A stretch of 56,165 bases of DNA from NCBI GenBank assembly GCA_047610385.1, contig JBLGAC010000026.1, positions 1 through 56,165 on the forward strand, read 5' to 3'. The translations under genes and the position numbers were made by a program. How positions within the stretch are numbered: position 1 is the stretch's first letter; the number at the start of each line of letters is the position of its first letter. The stretch is from JBOCEF01 sp047610385. GTDB lineage: Bacteria > Pseudomonadota > Alphaproteobacteria > Rhodobacterales > Rhodobacteraceae. Shown one piece after another: positions 18,993-25,468 of the stretch. Under the pieces are notes generated by a model that saw only the letters and a program-made list of their open reading frames with translations, made no database searches and was not told the origin of the DNA.

Positions 18993-19020
18993 CGGCCCCG
19001 CCGCAACGCAGGCGGGGCCG
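18993..19020. terminator. Bidirectional terminator hairpin
   Basis: A perfect 10-bp stem, CGGCCCCGCC and GGCGGGGCCG, with an 8-base loop lies between the convergent isochorismatase (ends 18977) and SDR (ends 19027) genes. It lacks a T-tract but is well placed to separate the two transcripts. Confidence 0.7.
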
Positions 19021-19026
19021 GGCGGG

Positions 19027-19830
19027 CTACATCAGGCGCGGTTTGTCGCCGGTGTCGTCGCGCGCCGCTTCGGGCTGATCGGCCTGCCAAAGCCGCGCGA
19101 TATAGCGCGCGCCGCTGATCCCGTCAGCCTGCGCTGAGGCCAGCCAGACCACCGCATCGTTCATCACATTTGCCGGCAGCAGATTGCCGTCGGCGCCTTT
19201 TTTGTTCACGGCTGGGGGCAGCAGGTCCGTGTCGGCAGCGCCGCCGGGCAGCAGAACGTTCACATCCACGCCGGTGCCTGCAAGGTCCGCCGCCCATACC
19301 CGGCTTGCGGCCTCCAGAAAGGCTTTTGACGGCCCGTATGGTGCATATCCCCGGCGGACCATTGTCTGGTCCGACGTTGAGATGTTGATGATCTTGCCGA
19401 ATTTCTGCGCCAGCATCTGCGGGACCACAGCGCGGGCCATCACGAAGGGGCCGTTGACGTTGGTGTCCACGATGGCGCGCCAGGCGTTGGTCGGGGCCTC
19501 CCAGAACTTGGTGGGAACGGTGTTGAATGTCTCAGAGATCGCGCGCATGCCCAGCCCGGCATTGTTGACCAGCACATCGAGCCGACCGAATGCCGCGATG
19601 GTGCGGTCCACTGCGTTCCTCGCCGCCGCCGCATCGGTGACATCGGCGGCAATGGCCAGCGCATCGCCGCCCAGATCGGCGCAGGTCCGCGCCAGCGCGT
19701 CGGTCGGCGCGCTGCCGGTGATCGCCACCTTCGCGCCTGCCGCGGCCAGGGCCAGCGCCATTTCCCGGCCCAAGCCGCGCGAGCCGCCGGTCACCAGCAC
19801 CACGCGTCCACCCAACGATATTGCGGTCAT
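19027..19830 (-). CDS. SDR-family oxidoreductase (second gene of the pair)
   Basis: The product of 267 residues has the SDR cofactor motif TGGSRGLG near the N-terminus, NNAGLG, and the active-site YGPSK (Tyr-x3-Lys), so it is an NAD(P)-dependent dehydrogenase/reductase of the classical type. The ATG at 19830 is chosen over the longer frame to 19857 because it overlaps the stop of the upstream SDR gene in an ATGA, implying translational coupling. A C-terminal extension after the usual end (IARLWQADQPEAARDDTGDK) is slightly unusual. It belongs to the catabolic island. Confidence 0.9.
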   Translation of the reverse strand: MTAISLGGRVVLVTGGSRGLGREMALALAAAGAKVAITGSAPTDALARTCADLGGDALAIAADVTDAAAARNAVDRTIAAFGRLDVLVNNAGLGMRAISETFNTVPTKFWEAPTNAWRAIVDTNVNGPFVMARAVVPQMLAQKFGKIINISTSDQTMVRRGYAPYGPSKAFLEAASRVWAADLAGTGVDVNVLLPGGAADTDLLPPAVNKKGADGNLLPANVMNDAVVWLASAQADGISGARYIARLWQADQPEAARDDTGDKPRLM

Positions 19831-20552
19831 GGCATGTATCCTCCGCCGTTCACCCACAGCACCTGACCGGTCATGAAGCTGGCATCGGGTCCCAGCAGAA
19901 ACATGATCGGCCCCACCACGTCGGCGGGAATCGCGATGCGGCCCAGCGGCGTGGCGCGGGCCATTGCATCAAGGTCAATCGGCGCAGGGTTGGTTTCCTG
20001 CCTGCCCGCGCCACCACGCAAAAACGCCGTGTTCAACGCGCTGGGGCCCACTGCGTTGACCCGCACGTCTGGCGCGGCCTCAAGGGCCAATGTCTTGGTC
20101 AGGCTGATCATCCCCGCCTTGGCCGCGGCATAAGGGCCAAAGCCGGGCCGCGGATTGCCGCCCAGCCCTGAGACAACGTTGACCATCGCGCCCCCGCCTT
20201 CGCGCAGCCGGGGCAGGGCGGCCTGTGCGGCAATGAACGCCCCGCGCAGATTGCCGGTGATCACCTCATCAAATGTGTCCAGCGCGGTGTCGGCCAGCGG
20301 CTGGTGGGGCGACATGAACCCGGCCAGATTGACGAAACCGCCCAGTGGCCCAAGACCGGCAAAGGCGGCGCCCACAGACGCGGCATCGCGCAGATCCAGC
20401 GCCACCGACGCCGCTTTGTCAGGTGGGGGGTGTGCTGCCAGCGAGGCTGCAAGGTCCAGCGCGACGACCGACCAGCCATCCGCCAACGCGCGCGCGGTAA
20501 GCGCACGCCCGATGGCGCCTGCAGCGCCCAATATGGCCAATGTCGATGTCAT
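19827..20552 (-). CDS. SDR-family oxidoreductase (first gene of the pair)
   Basis: This 241-residue NAD(P)-dependent enzyme starts MTSTLAILGAAGAIG, where the cofactor loop is GAAGAIG, and carries NLAG and the active-site YAAAK. The final GQVLWVNGGGYMP is the usual SDR end. The frame extends to 20612, but the ATG at 20552 fits the family start and keeps the operator at 20577-20594 upstream of the gene. It is transcribed divergently from the FAD monooxygenase. Two SDRs in tandem suggest consecutive or alternative alcohol/ketone steps in one pathway. Confidence 0.9.
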   Translation of the reverse strand: MTSTLAILGAAGAIGRALTARALADGWSVVALDLAASLAAHPPPDKAASVALDLRDAASVGAAFAGLGPLGGFVNLAGFMSPHQPLADTALDTFDEVITGNLRGAFIAAQAALPRLREGGGAMVNVVSGLGGNPRPGFGPYAAAKAGMISLTKTLALEAAPDVRVNAVGPSALNTAFLRGGAGRQETNPAPIDLDAMARATPLGRIAIPADVVGPIMFLLGPDASFMTGQVLWVNGGGYMP

Positions 20553-20576
20553 GCCCCGATCCTGTCGCACCGGCTG

Positions 20577-20594
20577 AATTTGTCCAGACAAATT
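20577..20594. promoter_or_regulatory. 18-bp palindromic operator, copy 1
   Basis: AATTTGTC-CA-GACAAATT has perfect 8-bp arms and a 2-bp spacer. It lies 25 bp upstream of the SDR start and just upstream of a TTGACG -35-like hexamer (20599-20604), with a weak -10 (TACCGT, 20621-20626), for the monooxygenase. The same 18 bp occur at 23582-23599. The TTGTC/GACAA core is what GntR-family dimers bind, and a GntR gene lies in the same operon. Confidence 0.85.
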
Positions 20595-20647
20595 CTTCTT
20601 GACGGCACCCACCGCGACCTTACCGTTGTGTCAATCAGGAGGATCCG

Positions 20648-21847
20648 ATGCAGGACATTAAAAAACGGGTTTTGATCGTGGGCGCAGGCCCTGTGGGGCT
20701 GGTCGCAGCGGTGTCGCTTCTTGACGAAGGGATCCCGGTGACCGTGCTGGAGGCCTCGTCTGATCTGGCGGTGGATCTGCGGGCGTCCACCTTCCATCCA
20801 CCAACGCTGGATTTTCTTACGCGGCTGGGGCTGGCGGACGATCTGATCGCGCAGGGCCTCAAGTGCCCTTTGTGGCAGTTCCGCGACCGCAAGGGCGGCG
20901 AGGTGGCGACCTTTGATCTGGGGTTGCTGGCCAATGACACCGAACACCCCTACCGCCTGCAGGCTGAGCAGTGGAAGCTGACCCAATCTGCCCGCAAGCG
21001 GCTGGACAATGACCCCAATGCCGACCTGATCACCGACATCACGGTCGAAGATGTCAGCCAGGATGCGGACAGCGTCACGGTCTTTGCCCGCCGCAAAACC
21101 GGCGAGGCAGAGGTGTTCCGCGCCCCTTACCTGATCGGGGCCGATGGGGCGCGCTCCTGCGTGCGCAAATCCACCGGCGTGAACTTTCCGGGCCTGACGA
21201 TCCCTGAGATCTTTCTGTCGCTGTCGACCCCGTTCCGCTACGATCTGGCGATCGAAGGGCTGGCGGACATCAGCTATATCTCAGACCCTGAGGAATGGCT
21301 GGTCCTGCTGCGCACGCCGACTTTGTGGCGGGTGCTGTTCCCGACCGATCCCAGCCTGAGCGACGAGGCGGTGCTGGATCCCGCGCGTATTGAGGACCGG
21401 ATGCAAAACCTGTTGCCCGGCGCGCCCTATGAAATTGCCCACAAGACCGCCTACCGCGTGCATGAACGGGTGGCGGACGCCTATGTGCACGGGCGCATTT
21501 TTCTGGCCGGGGATGCGGCGCATCTGAACAACCCGCTGGGCGGAATGGGCATGAATGGCGGCATTCATGATGCGGTCAACCTGACGGAAAAACTGGCGCG
21601 GGTCTGGCGCGGTGCTGATCCATCGCTGATGGGCCTGTATGAACGGCAGCGCCGCAAGGTCGCCATCGAAACCGTGCAGGCGCTGGCATTGCGCAACCGC
21701 GCGGTCCTGAACGAGACTGACCCCGTCAAGCGCCGCGCCCATCACGACGATCTGCGCGCTACGGTGGCCGATCCCGAACGCCATCTCGCCTATGTCCTGC
21801 GGTCCTCGATGATCCAGTCGCTCCGTGATCTGGAGGGGGTCGTCTGA
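20648..21847 (+). CDS. FAD-dependent aromatic-type monooxygenase (PHBH fold)
   Basis: The 399-residue flavoprotein shows the three fingerprints of class A hydroxylases: GAGPVGL (residues 12-18) for ADP binding, the DG motif GADGARS, and the GD motif LAGDAAHLNNPLGGMGMNGG. It would use NAD(P)H and O2 to hydroxylate an aromatic or heteroaromatic ring. Start ATG 20648 follows a CAGGAGGATCCG site. It is the first gene of an operon with the GntR regulator 13 bp downstream and is preceded by operator copy 1. Residues 44-50 (DLRASTF) match the usual R-x-x-F/T contact region. The substrate is not evident. Confidence 0.9.
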   Translation: MQDIKKRVLIVGAGPVGLVAAVSLLDEGIPVTVLEASSDLAVDLRASTFHPPTLDFLTRLGLADDLIAQGLKCPLWQFRDRKGGEVATFDLGLLANDTEHPYRLQAEQWKLTQSARKRLDNDPNADLITDITVEDVSQDADSVTVFARRKTGEAEVFRAPYLIGADGARSCVRKSTGVNFPGLTIPEIFLSLSTPFRYDLAIEGLADISYISDPEEWLVLLRTPTLWRVLFPTDPSLSDEAVLDPARIEDRMQNLLPGAPYEIAHKTAYRVHERVADAYVHGRIFLAGDAAHLNNPLGGMGMNGGIHDAVNLTEKLARVWRGADPSLMGLYERQRRKVAIETVQALALRNRAVLNETDPVKRRAHHDDLRATVADPERHLAYVLRSSMIQSLRDLEGVV

Positions 21848-21860
21848 CCCGGACCGTGCG

Positions 21861-22595
21861 ATGATCGCGAAAGGCCGCACCCTGCGCTACGTTGAGGTGC
21901 TGGACACCTTGCGCGCCGACATTGCGGCGGGGGTGTTTGCCGTGGGCGCCGCGTTGCCGACTGAGGCGGCGCTGTGCCGACGCTTTTCCGTCAGCCGGTT
22001 CACTGTGCGTGAGGCGCTGCGCCGGTTGCAGGCTGATGGCATGGTGTCCCGGGTGCAGGGCGCAGGCAGCTGTGTGCTGCGCGACCGGCCTGCGGGCGTG
22101 TTCGTTCAGAATTACCGGTCGGTTTCGGAGCTGTCGCAATACGCCGCCGAAACCCGGCTGGACCTGTTGGGGATCACAGACACCATCCTGAGTGCGGACC
22201 TGGCGGCGCGCATTGGCGGCAAGGCGGGCGATGAATGGGTGGTGCTGTGCGCGCTGCGCCGCGCCGCCGAGGGCACGCCGCTGGCGCTGGTGGAAAGCTT
22301 TGTGCCCCGGCGCTTTGCGGCGCTGGCCCGGACCCTGGTGGCCGGGCCGGGGCCTATCTATGACGGGCTTGCCGCGTCGATCGGCGAAACCGTGTCGGAC
22401 GCGGTGCAGGAAACCCAGGCGCTGCCCGCCCCGCACCATGTTGCCGAGGCACTGAACATCGATGCGGGCGCGCCCAGTCTGCGCCTGCTGCGCCGCTATG
22501 CCAGCGCGTCCGGCACGCTGATCGCATCGTTCAATTGGCATTTGGGCGGCGACAGATACATCCACCGCACCCGCATTGACCTGAGCAGGCCCTAG
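21861..22595 (+). CDS. GntR-family regulator with UTRA ligand domain
   Basis: The 244-residue product has a winged-helix GntR domain (residues 10-75: LRADIAAGVFAVGAALPTEA, then FSVSRFTVREALRRLQADG) and a C-terminal UTRA-type effector domain ending RTRIDLSRP. ATG 21861 is used in place of the upstream GTG 21825, which lies within the preceding gene. It follows the monooxygenase by 13 bp and is probably autoregulated through the palindrome at 20577. The identical palindrome at 23582 suggests it also controls the lyase and transporter genes. The ligand is probably the pathway substrate or an intermediate. Confidence 0.9.
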   Translation: MIAKGRTLRYVEVLDTLRADIAAGVFAVGAALPTEAALCRRFSVSRFTVREALRRLQADGMVSRVQGAGSCVLRDRPAGVFVQNYRSVSELSQYAAETRLDLLGITDTILSADLAARIGGKAGDEWVVLCALRRAAEGTPLALVESFVPRRFAALARTLVAGPGPIYDGLAASIGETVSDAVQETQALPAPHHVAEALNIDAGAPSLRLLRRYASASGTLIASFNWHLGGDRYIHRTRIDLSRP

Positions 22596-22601
22596 CGCCC
22601 C

Positions 22602-22628
22602 GCGCCGCTTTGGTCTGCAACGCGGCGC
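22602..22628. terminator. Bidirectional hairpin between convergent genes
   Basis: A 7-bp perfect stem (GCGCCGC and GCGGCGC) around a 13-base loop sits between the ends of the GntR gene (22595) and the lyase gene (22647). No T-tract follows. Confidence 0.5.
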
Positions 22629-22646
22629 GCGGCTTTGGATCTGCGA

Positions 22647-23504
22647 TCAGTCCTTGGCCCATTTGCGGTCAAAGGCCCAGACGTCTTCAAAGCCCATCAG
22701 CTTGCTGAAATCGCCGAAATCATCCAGATCGGCGCCGACAACATCGCCGGTTTCGGCCAGCTCGCCATAAGCGGCCTTAAGCGCGCGCCCCACCGCCAGA
22801 AACCCCAGCGCCGGGTGGATGGCGATGGCAAAGCCGATCTCGGCCAGGCGGGCCGATGACAGGATCGGCGTTCTGCCGCCCGACACCATGTTCGCCAAAG
22901 TTGGCTTGCCGATGCGGTCGTTGATGGTCTGCATCTCCTGCTCAGTTTCCGGCGCTTCGACAAAGATCACGTCGGCGCCCGCTTCGGCGAACGCCTCGCC
23001 GCGGCGCAGCGCTTCGTCGAGCCCCAGGCTGGTGCGGCTGTCGGTGCGCGCGATGATCAGAAAATCAGCGCTGGAGCGGGCGTCGTTGGCCACCTTGATC
23101 TTGGCGACCATGTCTTCAAGTGGCACCACCCGGCGGCCGGGCGTGTGGCCGCATTTCTTGGGGTATTCCTGATCCTCGATCTGGATGGCGGACACCCCGG
23201 CGGCCTCATAGCCGCGCACCGTGTGGCGCACGTTCAGCAGGCCGCCATAGCCTGTGTCGGCATCGGCGATGATCGGCGTGCGCGTGCCTTGGGCGATCTG
23301 GCGCACGCGGGTTTCCATGTCGGTGTAGGTCATGATCCCGGCATCGGGCAGGCCCAGATGCGACGCGGACACGCCGTAACCGGTGACGTAAAGCGCGGGA
23401 AAGCCCATGCGATCCGCGACTATGGCTGAGATCATGTCGAACACGCCGGGCGCCGTTATGAAGTCACCCGCCTCGATCATCTGTCTAAGTTTCGGATCGG
23501 CCAT
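22647..23504 (-). CDS. Isocitrate lyase/PEP mutase-family lyase
   Basis: The 285-residue enzyme has the superfamily signature with the KKCGH loop (EYPKKCGHTPG) holding the catalytic Cys, the metal/phosphonate-binding DADTGYGG, and IIARTDS. These features suit C-C lyases such as methylisocitrate, 2,3-dimethylmalate or oxaloacetate-type enzymes, which release pyruvate or succinate-like fragments. ATG 23504, preceded by GGGAGGG, is chosen; the frame continues upstream only through the shared promoter region. Divergent from the racemase-superfamily gene with operator copy 2 between them. It is likely a late step of the island's pathway. Confidence 0.88.
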   Translation of the reverse strand: MADPKLRQMIEAGDFITAPGVFDMISAIVADRMGFPALYVTGYGVSASHLGLPDAGIMTYTDMETRVRQIAQGTRTPIIADADTGYGGLLNVRHTVRGYEAAGVSAIQIEDQEYPKKCGHTPGRRVVPLEDMVAKIKVANDARSSADFLIIARTDSRTSLGLDEALRRGEAFAEAGADVIFVEAPETEQEMQTINDRIGKPTLANMVSGGRTPILSSARLAEIGFAIAIHPALGFLAVGRALKAAYGELAETGDVVGADLDDFGDFSKLMGFEDVWAFDRKWAKD

Positions 23505-23581
23505 GTCTTTTCCCTCCCATGGGTCGGCGGCGCTGCGCCTGAAATCCGCTAACGTGGATTTTAAAAAGCAGGACAGCCCCA

Positions 23582-23599
23582 AATTTGTCCAGACAAATT
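23582..23599. promoter_or_regulatory. 18-bp palindromic operator, copy 2
   Basis: Identical in all 18 bases to the palindrome at 20577-20594. It abuts a TTGACG -35 hexamer (23601-23606), with TTAACT (23624-23629) at 17-bp spacing, for the rightward gene, and lies 78 bp upstream of the leftward lyase start. Binding here would block the rightward promoter. Confidence 0.87.
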
Positions 23600-23600
23600 C

Positions 23601-23629
23601 TTGACGGATGCCGAAACCCGATATTAACT
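23601..23629 (+). promoter_or_regulatory. Predicted sigma-70 promoter for the racemase-superfamily/TRAP operon
   Basis: TTGACG and TTAACT are separated by 17 bp directly beside operator copy 2. The placement means the ATG at 23608 would lie within the promoter, which supports ATG 23662 as the true start of the next gene. Confidence 0.55.
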
Positions 23630-23661
23630 CAGCGTCAGATGATCCAGTAGGAGGGCGGGCC

Positions 23662-24408
23662 ATGTCGAAAGACGCACGCGGTTGGAGATGCAAGTTCGCG
23701 GTGGTGGCACCGTCGACCAACACCATCGTCCAGCCCGACATGGAAGATTTCCGCGTCCCCGGGGTGACGAACCATTTCGGCCGCATCTTTGTGCCCAACA
23801 TGAAGGTCAGCAATGACGAGGACTTCGTGGCCTTGGTCGAAGCGATCGGTGCCACGCTTTATGACGCGGTCGATCGGTGCGTGACCTGCGCGCCTGATTA
23901 CCTGATCATGGGGATGTCGGCGCTGATGTTCTGGGATGGCCGGGCTGCCTCCGAGCAACGGATGCAGGCGCTTTCGGATCATTGCGGTCTGCGCGTCTCA
24001 GCGGGGTCTTTTGCCTGCGAGGCGGCGCTGAACCTGACCGGTGCCAAGCGCATTGCGGTGATCTCTCCCTACTTTCCGGTGTCGGACAAGAACGTCACCC
24101 TGTTTTTCCAAGACTGCGGTTTTGAGGTGGTGCGCTTTCGCGGGCTGAAATGCGCCAGCCCCGTGGCCATCGCTCAGGTGCAGGAAGACACGCTGCGCCA
24201 GCACGTCGCTGAGATGGACGGCGACGACGTGGACGCCTTTGTGCAGGTCGGCACCAACCTGTCGATGTGCGCGCTCAACGTTGAGCTGGAGAAGGAGTAT
24301 GGCAAACCCTTCATTTCCATCAACGCAGCAACCTATTGGCACGCGCTGCGGGCCATGGGCATTCCCGATCAGTTTCCCGGACATGGGCCGCTGTTTGAGA
24401 AGCACTGA
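23662..24408 (+). CDS. Asp/Glu racemase-superfamily enzyme (arylmalonate decarboxylase/maleate isomerase-like)
   Basis: The 248-residue product belongs to the two-domain Asp/Glu racemase fold: an N-terminal VVAPSTNTIVQPDM, the mid-domain LIMGMSALMFWDG, and the C-terminal VGTNLSMCALN with ISINAATYWHALR. The second catalytic position is Cys203, but where racemases and maleate isomerases carry the first catalytic Cys (around residues 84-86) this protein has Gly-Met-Ser. A single C-terminal Cys is the arylmalonate decarboxylase pattern. Start ATG 23662 has a GGAGGG site; the longer frame from 23608 overlaps the promoter. It is first in an operon with the TAXI transporter and is under operator copy 2. 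Confidence 0.82.
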   Translation: MSKDARGWRCKFAVVAPSTNTIVQPDMEDFRVPGVTNHFGRIFVPNMKVSNDEDFVALVEAIGATLYDAVDRCVTCAPDYLIMGMSALMFWDGRAASEQRMQALSDHCGLRVSAGSFACEAALNLTGAKRIAVISPYFPVSDKNVTLFFQDCGFEVVRFRGLKCASPVAIAQVQEDTLRQHVAEMDGDDVDAFVQVGTNLSMCALNVELEKEYGKPFISINAATYWHALRAMGIPDQFPGHGPLFEKH

Positions 24409-24412
24409 CCAT

Positions 24413-24443
24413 TTCTTGATAAGATCTGGCCATTTATTAAGAA
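24413..24443 (+). promoter_or_regulatory. Inverted repeat upstream of the TAXI transporter genes
   Basis: TTCTTGATAA and TTATTAAGAA pair with one mismatch around an 11-base spacer containing ATCTGGCCAT. It starts 4 bp after the preceding stop and ends 55 bp before the binding-protein ATG. It could be an mRNA hairpin that raises binding-protein output or a regulator site. Confidence 0.5.
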
Positions 24444-24498
24444 AAATCTGGCCGCAAGACCCAAAAACCATCAGAAACTGAAACAGGGAACCCTCAAC

Positions 24499-25446
24499 AT
24501 GAACGTCAAAGCAATTTTCGGGCTGACCGTTGTCATGGCGATCAGCGCCACTGTCGCCAGTGCGCAGGTGGCGGCGCTCGGCTCCACCGCGCGCGGTGGG
24601 ACCAGCCAGGTGGGCCGGACGCTGGCCGCCGCAATCTCTGAGGTCGGCGACCTTCAGATGCGCCCGCAGGAGCTGGCAAACACCGCTGACTACATCCCGC
24701 TGGTCAACGCCGGAGAGATTGAGTTTGGCATCGCCAACGTGGTGCAGCTTACCTACGCGATCAACGGCACCGGCATGTCCGAAGGCCGGCCCAATGCCAA
24801 CATTCAGATGGTCGCCACGCTGATGCCGTTTCGCAACGCCTATATCGTGCGCAAGGACAGCGACATCCAGTCGATCGCTGACCTTAAGGGCAAGCGCGTG
24901 CCGGTCTTTGCCGACAAGGCGTTGGGCGACTATGTGACCAAGGGCTATTTCGCCAATGCTGGCGTGGGTATGGACCAGGTCGAAGGCGTCGCGGTGCCCA
25001 ACTTTCCGCGGATGTGGTCAAGCTTTGCCGAAGGCTCCGCCGATGTGGCGATCGTGGTCGTGGGCGCAGGCAACAGCCGCGAATACGACGCGACCTTCGG
25101 CATCCGCTACCTGTCGTTTGATGACAGCCCCGAGGCCATGGCGCGCATGAGAGAGCTTCTGCCGCAGACCTACCTTCAGGAAATGGCCGCAGGCAGCGTT
25201 CCCGGCATTGAAACGCCCACCAAAGTGAACGTCTTCGACTATACCTTCTTTGCTGGGGCCGACGTGTCTGAAGACATGGTCTATAAGGCGGTCAAGGCAT
25301 TGTGGGAAAAAGAAAGCGATCTTCTTGCAGGCGGTCCGTTCTGGAACGGTTTCGCTAAAGAGAGCATGGGCAAGGACGTTGGGCTGACCTATCACCCTGG
25401 CGCCATCAAGTTCTACAAGGAAATGGGTGTCTGGCCCTCCGAGTAA
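24499..25446 (+). CDS. TAXI-family TRAP transporter solute-binding subunit
   Basis: The 315-residue periplasmic protein has an N-terminal signal peptide (MNVKAIFGLTVVMAISATVA, cut after about SAQ) and the TAXI signature region GSTARGGTSQVGRTLAAAIS, with later LKGKRVPV and GVAVPNFPRMW segments. TAXI proteins capture carboxylate-type ligands and pass them to a fused TRAP permease, encoded 22 bp downstream. RBS CAGGGAACCC precedes the ATG. Its place behind the racemase-superfamily gene indicates that the transported compound feeds the island's pathway. Confidence 0.9.
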   Translation: MNVKAIFGLTVVMAISATVASAQVAALGSTARGGTSQVGRTLAAAISEVGDLQMRPQELANTADYIPLVNAGEIEFGIANVVQLTYAINGTGMSEGRPNANIQMVATLMPFRNAYIVRKDSDIQSIADLKGKRVPVFADKALGDYVTKGYFANAGVGMDQVEGVAVPNFPRMWSSFAEGSADVAIVVVGAGNSREYDATFGIRYLSFDDSPEAMARMRELLPQTYLQEMAAGSVPGIETPTKVNVFDYTFFAGADVSEDMVYKAVKALWEKESDLLAGGPFWNGFAKESMGKDVGLTYHPGAIKFYKEMGVWPSE

Positions 25447-25468
25447 TCCAAAGCACGGAGGTAAGAGC

